From Bradysia coprophila (Eukaryota > Arthropoda > Insecta > Diptera > Sciaridae), in the NCBI RefSeq assembly GCF_014529535.1, contig NW_023503608.1:1364001-1428000 (forward strand): a stretch of 64,000 bases of DNA. Direction: 5' to 3'. Below are positions 50,905 through 61,295 of the stretch, piece after piece. The notes under the pieces were generated by a model that saw nothing but the letters and a program-made list of their open reading frames with translations, was not told the origin of the DNA and did no database searches. The position numbers and the translations under genes were made by a program. Position 1 is the first letter of the stretch. Each line of letters starts with the position of its first letter.

Positions 50905-51034
50905 GTTTTTAGAAAAAGTTTTCAAATTTTTGAAGTCTTGATTTTCATATTTGAAATTTTTGTGGACACAATTACAAAACAAGCAATTTACAAATCAGAA
51001 AACATCCCGCATTTCACTTTTCCATGAGTGTAAT

Positions 51035-51132
51035 CAACGCACTTCAAGCACTTCTAAATAGGGTACCGAAACTGGACATTTTCATACAGTTTGACAGCTG
51101 TCATTAATAGCACGTTTGCTTGAAGTGCGTTG
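51035..51132. mobile_element. MITE family A, copy 2 (98 bp, internally deleted)
   Basis: Terminal repeats CAACGCACTTCAAGCA (51035-51050) and the inverse (51117-51132) are identical to copy 1. The interior keeps AAATAGGGTACCGAAA, TTTCATACA and GACAGCTGTC but is shorter. It sits between the RT ORF and the right F-box arm, just inside the inverted duplication. Confidence 0.85.
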
Positions 51133-51305
51133 GTGTAACGATTAATTAATTAATTAATTTTATTCAAAAACGTGAGGTAAAGTTAACTTTACTGCAGTGA
51201 TCCAAAACTTTACCTTTAGTTTTTTAATATAATGCCTTACTTGGCAATGGGGAAAATGATGGAAATGGTACTTCTTGTGTGAAATTTGCCGATCGAGACG
51301 TAGCC

Positions 51306-52803
51306 GAAATAGAAATATTTTTATGAATTTGAAGTTACGTTTTCAACAACCAGTGTTCAACCAAGATTCATATACGTGAATTTTAAGATAAATGAATTGC
51401 ACTGTTCTAACAAGTATTGCCGCATGAATCTGGAAGATCATTCTCATTCTGCCAAAACATGGCATTGTATCGACATCAGTTGCTGAGAAATCACTCAACT
51501 CAGTTGAAATTAGTGCGGTTAAATCAGATAAAAGTGAAAAGATTTCAGAAAAGAAAATGACCCAATTTTTGGATATGAACGAGGACTGCATAGGTCACGT
51601 GCTCCAGTGGTTCAAACAATCAGATTCTGACTCTATTGATACAATTGTGGCCGTTTCGCTTACTTGCACGAGATTACAGTCACTTACATCGCGTTTTATG
51701 CGACACAACAGCTACAGCTGTTCAATTACATCGGATGAAGATGAAAAGCGAGCTAAACGCACGATAGCAACTATTGGAAAACGTTTGGTGGAACTGAACG
51801 TGAATATTGCCGAATCATATACTGCACTTGGCCCAACATTTTTGAAACGATTGCCATCAAAGTGTCCAAATTTGAAAAAATTTAACATCTCTAGTAATGT
51901 TTCGCTGAATGCGACGTTGGACGGAGCTCGAATGCTACATCATTTGGAAGACTTATCTGTGCATTGCTATAATGGATGTACAGAGGATGTTGACAGACGT
52001 ATTGTAATACGGTTAGCTCAGGATTCAAAACGGCTTAAATCACTCAAAGTTACTGGTGCAGAGTGGGACTATAAGACTGTCGTCGATTTCATTCATACAG
52101 CTGAGAAATTGGATTGCCTGATCTTCGAAATAGAATATGTTCAAAAACATTTATGCTACGAAATAAGCAACTGTTTGATGGATGAATTCCGGTACCTAGA
52201 CATTACCGAGTCAGCCGAGCTGATCTATTTTTTGGTAAAAACGAAGTTTTTTTGTTGGACTCGTTTCGAGTTTATTTTAAGTTTTTGTTTTCTTTCGCGT
52301 TTCAGGAATTCCGTGACCTACTCAAGCATAATATGCATAATGCTGTCCTATATTGAACTGATAGTTCTGACGAAAGTCGACGATTTTGCCGAGACAAATG
52401 TGAATACAAATTTGCTGTAAAACATTACCGAACAATAAATTCATTCAACGAATGTTCATCTCGTTTGTTTTCTTTTCACGACGATTCCGGATCTTTGGTG
52501 AGCAAGAAAACGGTAGCAAAAGGAAAAAGATAGAGGAGCTCTCGTACCACATCACATTGCTAGCATGTTCCACATTCGCGTCGTTCTGTATTAAAAAAAT
52601 TTTAAATTTCCCAAATTTTTCTAAAGGGCAGCCGCTAAGCCCTAGCTCCTGATGCGAGAGACCTAGTCGATTTTACCTTTTATGAACCACTCAATACCAT
52701 CAATGGCCTAATCAGGGCTGTATATGAGGCAGGGCTTATTTTAAGGAATTAAATTCTAAAAAAATTCCGAAAAATTCTAAATTTTATTTTTGGTTGAAAT
52801 GCA
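51306..52803. repeat. Right arm of the 1.45 kb inverted duplication
   Basis: Inverted partner of 45937-47392. The inner edge is AAATAGAAATATTTTTATG AATTTGAA. The outer part ends in TTGAAATGC. Compared with the left arm it has about 65 extra bases downstream of the F-box stop, as well as scattered substitutions. Confidence 0.88.
51557..52356 (+). CDS. F-box protein with LRR-like C-terminal region, copy 2 (2 exons)
   Basis: Exons 51557-52234 and 52306-52356 with a 71 nt intron (GTAAAA...GTTTCAG), giving 242 aa. The amino-acid sequence is about 97 percent identical to copy 1 (for example RFMRH/N, ALG/VPTF, SLN/SPN, YLD/YLQ). The frame stays open upstream with the same residues as copy 1 (STSVAEKSLNS, SDKSEKISEKK), but the upstream initiator ATG of copy 1 is ATT here. 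The internal ATG directly before the F-box is therefore the likely start. The second exon ends EFRDLLKHNMHNAVLY, different from copy 1 because of a diverged segment. AATAAA lies at 52434-52439. Role as for copy 1: predicted SCF substrate receptor, target unknown. Confidence 0.75.
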
Positions 52804-54625
52804 AAAAAAATGGTTTACGAAGACTCGAGGACGTCAAAAACAACTGAGAAAGCTATAAAATGGACATGGATATTTCAAGGTCCTCCTGAACAAAAATAAA
52901 GTTTTATCGAAAATGTACCCAAAAATTGATTGCTGTTTTATATAGAGGAGTTCAAAACAATGGTCCGTTAAGTCGGACTAGATGCTTCCCCATACAACTT
53001 TTGTTTATTTGTGCAAAATACACAATGGTGAAAAATTACCTATGTAGATCGTCGTGGAATCGAACATTTATGCTACAAGACAAATATAACTTACAACAGT
53101 TAAATTTATTGAAAATTGGTGAAATAAAATTTGATTTATAAATGCATTTCCAGCAAAAATGTTCTCTTTTTTGTCAATTTCTTAGTAGACCGACTCTACC
53201 CAACTCCATTTCATTAGCCTAAATCGAGGGGTGGATAAACTAAAAAAACAAGGTTCGAAGCCATCGAAAACAACAACAAAAACTTTTAAAAACAAAAATA
53301 AAAACAATAAAAAACAGAAAAAACTAAAATAAACAACAAAAAACGGTCAAAAAACTAGAAAACTAATCAAAAAAAGAAGAAAAAATAGAAACACAACACA
53401 AAAAAAAAAAACAACCAAGAGCCATCATTTTTTTGGTTTAAAACCAAAAACAAATTTAAAACTATAAAACAAAAAAATAAACAAAAAACCCGAAATAAAA
53501 CCAAAGAAAGTGAATGTTTTTTGTTTAATTTTTGTTTAAAAACAGAAAAAAACAAGAAAACATTTGTTTAAAAAAAACAAGGTTCGAACAAAATTTACGT
53601 TTATCCACCCCTCGGCCTAAATTACATACATGAAATGTGCTGTGTTTGGTATCATTGAAAAGGTTACATCTCAGACTAACAGGTAGACTCTAATTAAAAA
53701 GTGTTGGTTGATAATTTCTAAAAGTTGCCGTTGACCTTAAATTCAATTTTGAGGAGCCGTGTAGTAATACTGTAGTAGTGTAGTATACATACCTGATGAG
53801 AAATAACTGTGAGATGAGAACTGGACAACTTTTGTATTTAAATATTATTTACCCTACGACAATTGCCCATTCCGCCCCTTCGATAAGACGGCACTGGGTT
53901 TTAGTGCATACCTGACTTTGCGCTGACCCTGATTTGGTGTATTGGATTTTTGTATTTAAAACCTGAAATTCGTTATTCGAATCCATCGATATAGTGTCCC
54001 TATATTACCGTCTTATCCGAGAACCTGAATCCGAATCAAGTCACCGTAACTGATTTAATACAACTACTTTGTCACGTAATTTTCAAAATAAGTGCGATTG
54101 GTGTTACCTTATGGAAAAAAATGCATTTCGCTGGTACCGCAACATGCGGCATTGGCTTCAGCTTCAACGCGGTGGAAATCATCTGTCAAGAAAAGTCAAC
54201 CTTTTCCAATTTTTTCCATACGAATCTTTTGAGGAAAATCATTAGGTAATCGAACTATTTTCGCCGATTTTTCCATCTACAATCACACTGCAAAAGGTAG
54301 CTAACTGTTTTCAAATACTCAAATTCCATAAATTTGAAAAGATGTGTCGGAAATTGTTGTAACATTTCGTTGGATTGTGGACCTTTTGACGTAAAAACTT
54401 ACATAACCACTATGAGACCAATGAAAAAAAAAAGTTCATTAAAATCAATCGGCATGTGAATTGACGATCCATCCAACATCATTTTCGATACTAACGGTGC
54501 TAGTGTTAAACTACCGTCGGATCAGTGATTAAGAATATTTTTTACATGATTCCCTTCCTATTGCACCGCCGAACTTACAGAATTATCAAAACCAAATATT
54601 CCAATTACACAGATTCGTCTCCAAA
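52804..54625. other. Intergenic interval upstream of ATP synthase gamma
   Basis: It contains the hAT-like MITE at 53225-53614. A stretch near 53862-53912 (ATTGCCCATTCCGCCCCTTC...GGCACTGG) resembles 31638-31697 and may be a degenerate dispersed repeat. No coding region recognised before 54626. Confidence 0.5.
53225..53614. mobile_element. hAT-like MITE with 8 bp TSD and A-rich interior (390 bp)
   Basis: Termini CGAGGGGTGGATAAAC are inverted at 53225-53240 and 53599-53614. A subterminal ACAAGGTTCGAA also occurs inverted at both ends. Flanked by perfect direct repeat GCCTAAAT (53217-53224 and 53615-53622). The interior is almost only A plus C on the + strand (AAAACA-like low complexity). No ORF of substance. 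Confidence 0.92.
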
Positions 54626-55782
54626 ATGATGCAGCGTGTGGTTAACAGCCCAATTTTGGGTGCCATCGTAACAAATGGAGTCCAACCACATCGTGGTATG
54701 GCTACACTGAAAGTCATCCAGATGCGATTGAAGTCTGTCAAGAACATTCAGAAAATCACTCAATCCATGAAGATGGTGTCGGCTGCCAAGTGAGTTGTCA
54801 ACATTTTGCACCGACCGAATTCGCTGATGTCACTGACCGTTTCTCGTAGGTATGCCCGTGCAGAACGTGAGTTAAAGCAGGCTCGTCCGTACGGTGAAGG
54901 TGCCAAGGGTTTCTACGAAGTTGCCGATATTCAACCCGAAAAGGAGGACAAAAAGGAGTTGTACATTGCAATGACCTCCGACAGAGGTATTTTGAATGTG
55001 ACTTTCGCGATAAGCAATCGGTGATAAATGACTGAATGTGATTAGGTTTGTGTGGTGCTGTGCACACCGGTATCGCCCGTCAAATCCGTAACGAGTTGAA
55101 CGCTATGCCAGATTCAGAGAATGCGAGAATCATTTGCGTCGGTGACAAAAGCCGTGCCGTTTTGCAAAGGAATTTCAGCAAGAAGTTCATCTTTGTCGCA
55201 AACGAGGTGAGTCATTGGTTATTGGTTGTTCGATGGAAATAGAAAATTCATCGTCTCATGCAATGTTCTGCAGGTCGGTCGTATTCCGCCAACATTCTTG
55301 GACGCATCAAAAATTGCCATTCAAGTGTTGAACTCTGGCTTCGATTATACTCACGGCAAGATTGTCTACAACAAATTCCGTACCGTTGTCTCGTACAATT
55401 TGTCAGAACTCCCAATTTTCAGTCTCAAATTAGTTGAGGTGAGTCCATTGAGTCGAACATATTATGCTGACGGTGCTGACAAAATCCCATTTTCGTTTCC
55501 TTCAATTTATTTCAGTCCTCCGACAAATTGGTCGCATACGATTCATTGGATGCCGACATTATTCGCGACTATTTGGAATTTTCGTTGGCTTCGTTGTTGT
55601 TCTACGCAATGAAGGAAGGTGCATGCTCTGAACAATCATCTCGTATGTCTGCTATGGACAATGCTACAAAGAATGCCGGAGAAATGATTGACAAACTTGC
55701 ATTAACATTCAATCGTACCAGACAGGCTGTCATTACCAGAGAATTGATTGAAATCATTTCTGGTGCTGCTGCTTTGAATTAA
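54626..55782 (+). CDS. ATPsyngamma: Mitochondrial ATP synthase F1 subunit gamma, 5 exons
   Basis: Exons 54626-54789, 54850-54986, 55046-55206, 55274-55438 and 55516-55782. All introns are 59-77 nt with GT..AG ends. The CDS is 894 nt, 297 aa, the normal length for the family. It encodes the central rotor shaft of F1-ATPase in the mitochondrial matrix. The N-terminus is a basic mitochondrial presequence ([18 protein letters not shown]). The mature start [20 protein letters not shown] and the hallmark [18 protein letters not shown] are split over exons 2 and 3. The C-terminal coiled-coil helix ([15 protein letters not shown]...[16 protein letters not shown]) ends ISGAAALN, as expected. AATAAA lies at 56042-56047. 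Nothing is broken. Confidence 0.97.
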
Positions 55783-56041
55783 ATGCATTTTGCTGCCGTT
55801 TCGATTCAGTTTGATGGTACACCGCTGTCAATCGTATAACATGTTTGGGTGGTTAATTTGGTTCCGAGTTTAAGTATATGAATAACACACACGATGTATT
55901 TGCCCTTAAGGAGATAACAAATATTTTGCTTTTTGTTAACCAGTCGTAGCGATCTGATCACTGGCCCAATTGTCGAAACGACTCGTTGACAGAGGCAATG
56001 TAATTAATGTAAACCATTTGATTGTCCGTTTTGGAATTTTA

Positions 56042-56047
56042 AATAAA
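56042..56047 (+). promoter_or_regulatory. Polyadenylation signal of ATP synthase gamma
   Basis: AATAAA about 260 nt after the stop codon. Confidence 0.6.
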
Positions 56048-57092
56048 CGCCGGATGTACAATGAACAGTTGGTTATTTACTCACTGCGTGTGCACCACAT
56101 ATCTTTGTGATCAGAGTGTATTAAATGGACAATGTGATGGTAGTCGACGACTGAGCCGGTCAATTATTATCTCTGATTATCTTTTTCCTCCGTAAGTCGA
56201 TCAATTTCGAAGACAAGGAAAGAGAAGTAGATGTTCTTAGGATGGTTCGATGATTGTAATATGGGTAGTGACCATACGTTACTGAATATACCTGGCGTGG
56301 TCTGATCAAACTGGGGCTCAAAAGGCGCCCATTCCAATTTCACGTTTCTTCGTATATAACTGCCTCTTTAGGGAGCGCCTTTTGGTAGCCACTCCGGCCT
56401 CGGAATCTACATAACTTCATCTGTTTGATAATAAGTTTTATGAAAATCGATACAGTTGATTGTTGAACATAGTGAAAGAACTGGTCCTCTGGAGCCGTAG
56501 TACTAAGGGCTGTGAATTCAATGTAGGTCAAGTACGTCTTAACCAACTTGAGTGAATTTCATTACTGTTTTGACGATGAATTCGGAGTGAACGTTGAAGC
56601 AAGCCTTCAAATAAGCCTTATTACAAACGGAGAATGGCGGCCGATTCCAAATGTAAGACTTAGGGCCTCCGCGCAATTATGCCGCTAAGCTCTCCGTTTA
56701 CGTGGCAGTTCGTTTAAACAATTATGAATTGGCTCCGATGCCACCAACGGAACCACTTGCAACCACTAACCAAAATCTATCAAAAGTTTGACTTGACCGC
56801 TCGTAGTGTGTTGTTTGTATTAAGTCTATTTACGCATTAGTTACGAACCGAAAATCTTAATTCTCTAATTCCAAAGATTCATCGGTCCACAAAGTGATTA
56901 ACAAGCATAAGTGGTTATGCATTTATTTATGTGGTTCTGCAAACACAATGTCGGTAGATGGAGTTTTTGTCTCCAAATTACTTTAGAACTGCAATCGGAA
57001 CGCTGCCTTCTGCGCTACATAAAACACTCATCGCCCGAAATTGTCAATATAAAAAAGGTTTTATTACGAAAACGTCCTAATCGTAACATCTA
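56048..57092. other. Intergenic, no gene seen
   Basis: About 1 kb between two 3' ends. Short inverted AAAAGGCGCCC/GGGAGCGCCTTTT blocks near 56309 and 56370 could form a weak stem. AATAAA on the minus strand at 57065-57060 serves the FBXO30-like gene. Confidence 0.5.
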
Positions 57093-58345
57093 TCAGTCTA
57101 GCACAAAAAATGCATTCTCTTCTTCCTTAACGCTTATGTCAATAAGTTGGAACGGTTCGCTATGAATCAATTTATCGAAATGTTTGCACTCGTTGGCAAA
57201 ATGATTCAGAAACGGCTCTTCGACGAGCTCCCATTTTTTAATCAACGAAAAATGATTACTAAACTTCCATCGGTAACCGGCAATGGTCCAATGCATTCTA
57301 CTGCCTTCAATGCATTCTACAACCTCTCGTTTCCAAATCAATGTCACCAGACCTTTACGCTCCAACAGGTCACAGCTTAGCGACCGTAACAACTTATTGG
57401 TGAGTGAAATGTTATTCAGACTGAACGAGTCCAAATAGCTCAGAATGTGTGAAATAATTTCTGGAGGTAGCTGCGTTAGGTTCACGTCGTCGTTAGAAGA
57501 ATGATTTGTTGCAAGTGCCGACACCAAATGACCAAATGCTTTATTCTGTTCGCTGAAGACAATCTGCGTACGTTTGTTATTGCAGGTGGGCTGAATTCGT
57601 TTCGTACTGAACGTGCAACCGTATTGTTGATTCGGACAGAATTTCTGTTGGGATCGGAAGTTAGATACTGTGATGGAACAAGTTTAAACGGATCAACTTA
57701 CTTCCATCCAACCATTTAGAGATGGCATTATATCACTGGATAGGAAATAGAAAACTGGTCAGTATTTTACAGGTAACTCAGGCGATCGTTCTACCTACCA
57801 ATGTAAGTTTTGATAATGTGAACAGTACTCGTCCCTTCTAAAATCGCTACCACAGACTTGCTTCAGTTTGAGTTCTCCACTTGCACGCTCTTCGTTAACA
57901 TGTGAACTCAATGTGGAATCGTCACGTACAACGTGTTGTTTAAAATGATCCTTGAATTTGCTTTCCATTCGCCAGCGACAGCAATTATCAGTCCGAATTC
58001 TGTTATTGTTCACGAACGAACCTTGGGCATAGTTCAAGCAAGCATACACATTAGATAACCGCAGGCAATTGAGAAGCGTGTAGTCGACTTACAACTTACG
58101 GCTGACGCTGGACATCTTTCCAAATGCGTCCGCAGATCGTGTCTCAGTACCACGAACGTGCAACCGGATTCGGAATTGATGCAAGGCACACGTACCCTGG
58201 AACATATACTGTCCAAGTGATCCTGTTGCTTGCACTCATGCATTCGGAATTCACATCCGGCTTGTCGGCAGTCAATGAATTTACACGAATCATCGTCACA
58301 ATTTAATTTCACACATTTGTCACAATGTGATTGATGGACACTCAT
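57093..58345 (-). CDS. TRAF-type zinc finger plus F-box protein (FBXO30/FBXO40-like), apparent +1 frameshift
   Basis: Exons 58345-58093, 58021-57799, 57735-57702 and 57645-57093 with strong splice sites (introns 71, 63 and 56 nt). The N-terminus is Cys/His-rich (HCDKCVKLNC; GCEFRMHECKQQDH; VPCINSESGCTFVVLRHDL; HLERCPASAVSC), the TRAF-like zinc finger of FBXO30/40. Exon 4 begins KFCPNQQYGCTFSTK, which matches the family's CP..QYGCTY box. It later encodes the F-box (LTQLPPEIISHILSYLDSF) and the conserved W-rich C-terminal region. Within exon 4, the run of four T at 57600-57603 (+ strand) puts the two halves out of frame. Three bases would make RIQPTCNN..TQIVFSEQNKAFG continue in frame, as in relatives. 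An indel error or a recent null allele are both possible. Role: SCF-type ubiquitin ligase adaptor. Confidence 0.82.
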
Positions 58346-58702
58346 AGTCAATATAATTTTCAGATATTTTCGTCGGTGGTGTTATTCTTAATAAAAGACA
58401 GGACACTATTCGGACTTTGCTTGCTATCTGTCGTCGTTGTCAATAAACAGTCATGACTCAGATGACATTATTATCATGTTTTTATTGTTGACATCAGCTG
58501 ATCGTGCGTTAGCTTATGAATTTTGTGTGATTTCTACCGCAAAAAATTTGAATAGAACTTTTCCACCCAAGTGAAAACAAGTGAAATGTCCTCTGTCCAG
58601 TGACAGTATTTTACTTCTATGTGGGGGTCTACTCTCAAAACGTGAAAAGGGAACTCTGACAACTAATGAGTACCCCAATCAAAGATACTCGAATCGAGCC
58701 AT

Positions 58703-58862
58703 AACGCACGTCAAGCAACAGTGCTTCAAGTGACAGCTGCCAAATAGAGTACTGTTTTGTATGAAAAGATTTTCCATATTTTTTACAGTGCAAAAATTTG
58801 TTTGATACACTGTTCCGTTTCAGTACTCTATTTAGAGTACCACTCATGCTTGAAGTGCGATG
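58703..58862. mobile_element. MITE family A, copy 3 (160 bp, opposite orientation)
   Basis: Termini AACGCACGTCAAGCA and ATGCTTGAAGTGCGAT are diverged forms of the copy-1 ends. The interior carries GACAGCTGCCAAATAGAGTA then CTGTTTTGTATGAAA, the reverse complement of copy 1's central part, plus GAGTACCACTCATGCTTGAAG at the right end (quoted in two pieces with copy 1). More diverged than the other two copies. Confidence 0.82.
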
Positions 58863-59067
58863 GGATCGATCTGAACGCACGTACTTTTCCATAACAAATG
58901 TCATATGACAGATATTGTTCAATTGAAAATTCTGAATTAAATTGGACTTTTTACTGTATGGAAACGACGTTAAAAGACCCCGAAAGGAAGGAGTAAGTAA
59001 AAAACCATATAACATATTTTTTCTCTCTTCTTCCGAGGGTTTCAACGGTATACAACAGTATTTACCT

Positions 59068-59104
59068 CCTTCTCTCTTTATATATTAAACAAAGAGAGAG
59101 AAGG
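59068..59104. repeat. Imperfect palindrome CTTCTCTCTTT..AAAGAGAGAGAAG
   Basis: CCTTCTCTCTTT at the left pairs with AAAGAGAGAGAAGG at the right around an AT-rich centre. It lies 330 bp upstream of the SLP2 start. It could be a GAGA-type regulatory site; this is not provable here. Confidence 0.6.
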
Positions 59105-59436
59105 ATTGGGGTACAAAGTTGCAGTTCAAAGGTTCGCTTTCTGATGTGGCCATTATCTAGCGTTTTATATTCATTGCTGCTGAGCTGATCACAATTTTAA
59201 TTTGAAAAAAAAAAATGTTTCCCGCGCTTAGATAAGTAATTGGGAAACTTTACCTTGTAAACCAGCGCCACTGCCTTCTTGACAGAAAAGTGACAGACAC
59301 ACATTTCGATTTTGGTTAAATGAATATCTTAAAAACTTGCACCGGTCAACGCAGGATTTCGTAATTTCAACTTTTAACAGATCATCGGGCAAACAGTTGT
59401 TACATTTCCGCCTAATAATTCTATTTGACTGACAAC

Positions 59437-60929
59437 ATGCATCGTTCTTACAACAAAATCTTCCAAATTTCGAAAGCCTTCAGCAACAACGTACCGATTT
59501 CCGTAACCATTTCATAATTTGATCAGAATTGAATGCTCTGGCTGATTAAAGTGATCCTTTTTCAGAGCTCGAAGTTGCTTCAGAAGGACTACAATGCATT
59601 ATATGCGACGACAGTAAGACACAGAGTTTCAACGCCGATCAATACAATAATGCTTTTTGTGCCGCAACAAGAGGTTCGTCAGCATGAACGCAATGACATA
59701 ATAAATTGAGAAGTTGAAAAACAATAACATTTTCAGGCATGGGTGGTCGAACGAATGGGAAAATTTCATCGAATTTTGGAGCCGGGTCTCAACATTCTGC
59801 TGCCAATCGTTGACAGAGTAAAATACGTTCAAAGTCTAAAGGAAATTGCCATCGATGTGCCCAAACAGTCTGCTATTACTCTGGACAATGTGACACTGGG
59901 AATCGACGGTGTTTTGTATTTACGAATATTGGATCCGTACTTGGGTATGCGACGGTCAATCGATTTCCATCTATGACATCCAACTGATCGAATTTTCAAC
60001 AATTTCTTTCAGCCTCCTACGGAGTTGAAGATCCAGAATTTGCAATAACACAGCTGGCACAAACGACGATGAGGTCCGAATTGGGTAAAATGTCTTTAGA
60101 TAAAATATTCCGGGAACGAGAGTCGCTTAACGTTAGCATCGTTGATTCGATTAACAAAGCGAGCGAGGCTTGGGGAATTACGTGCCTGAGATACGAAATT
60201 CGCGACATTAAGGTGATGATACAGTACATCTCCTTTCCCGGGCCTAAAAATAATATTTTTTTTTGTCAAAGCTTCCATCAAGAGTACATGAGGCCATGCA
60301 AATGCAAGTCGAAGCTGAGCGTCGTAAGCGTGCAGCGATTTTGGAATCAGAAGGTGTCCGCGAAGCCGATATCAATGTGGCTGAAGGTAAACGACAGTCC
60401 AGGATATTAGCCTCCGAAGCCCAACGTATGGAACAAATAAATCACGCAAATGGTGAAGCGGCTGCAATGTTGGCAGTTGCAGATGCTCGTGCTAAAGGAC
60501 TCAACATAATCTCAAAGTCACTAATGTTGCGAGTATGTTCGTAAAACTTTTGTGAAATTGACGTTCTGATTCCATGCAATGTCCAACTTATAGGAGGGAC
60601 AAGATGCGGCATCACTTCTGGTAGCTGAACAATATGTATCGGCGTTCGGGAAACTGGCACAAACAAACAACACACTGATACTACCAGCGAATGCTGGTGA
60701 CATCACTTCTCTTGTGGGTCAGGCAATGACCATTTACAATGCCGTATCGAAAAGCAGAGCTGGTACAGTTGAAGCCACAGCTGATGCATCAATTTCGAAT
60801 AATGATCCCATCACTGAACTAAAAGAACATTTGCATCTGACCACGCAAAGGAAAGGCGACTCTTCCATTCTTATAAATCAAAGTCATGAGCACGCAAAAT
60901 TAGAAGATTTTAAACAACATGAGAAATGA
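59437..60929 (+). CDS. Stoml2: Stomatin-like protein 2, mitochondrial, 6 exons
   Basis: Exons 59437-59502 (alternative donor at 59490), 59566-59673, 59737-59944, 60013-60212, 60272-60532 and 60594-60929; CDS 1179 nt, 392 aa. It is an SPFH/prohibitin-fold scaffold of the mitochondrial inner membrane that binds cardiolipin and stabilises respiratory-chain complexes and m-AAA protease assemblies. The N-terminus is a basic presequence (MHRSYNKIFQISKAF). The SPFH domain starts at FVPQQEAWVVERMGKFHRIL. It includes VPKQSAITLDNVTLGIDGVL and QLAQTTMRSELGKMSLDKIF, then the coiled coil (MQMQVEAERRKRAAILESEG). The C-terminal region LLVAEQYVSAFGKLAQTNNT is intact. The Ser/His-rich tail is longer and more variable than in mammals. 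AATAAA lies at 60950-60955. Confidence 0.94.
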
Positions 60930-60949
60930 ATGTGCTTCGACTCTAAATG

Positions 60950-60955
60950 AATAAA
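60950..60955 (+). promoter_or_regulatory. Polyadenylation signal of SLP2
   Basis: AATAAA 20 nt after the stop codon at 60927-60929. Confidence 0.65.
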
Positions 60956-61295
60956 GGAGAGTAAATTGAAATTGGAAGTTCTGTCAATTATTTGAGACAA
61001 GACAAGTACTTGACTATGGCAAAGTCTGACTATAATTTACGGTAATCCTTCGGTGAAAAATTGCAAGAAAATAGTCCCAAGTAACATCTCTTCGTTTGTT
61101 CAAACATCATCCACTATTGAATGTAGTAATAGAAAAAAGTGGGAATATTTCAGGACTTCTTCATTCTGTTGTAGAAACTGCAATGAAAATGAAAAATGCG
61201 AAGCCTGCATCACCGAACGTTTCATTTTAATTTTACAAAATACCACATTCGCCACACCCCATATCTTAAAGACATGGACAATGATATCCCGACCA

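Larger units (their letters stand above)
58346..59436. other. Divergent promoter region between FBXO30-like and SLP2 genes
   Basis: About 1.1 kb between two divergent genes. It contains MITE family A copy 3 (58703-58862) and an imperfect palindrome at 59068-59104. No additional ORF of interest. Confidence 0.5.

Noticed and set aside
53258-53275. GGTTCGAA motif considered as a tRNA B box
   Set aside because: It is part of the subterminal inverted repeat of the MITE; no A box or cloverleaf nearby. A GGTTCGAG near 36148 was rejected for the same lack of a fold.
54605-55067. Two minus-strand frames over the ATP synthase gamma gene
   Set aside because: Antisense shadows of exons 1-3 of the clearly coding plus-strand gene.
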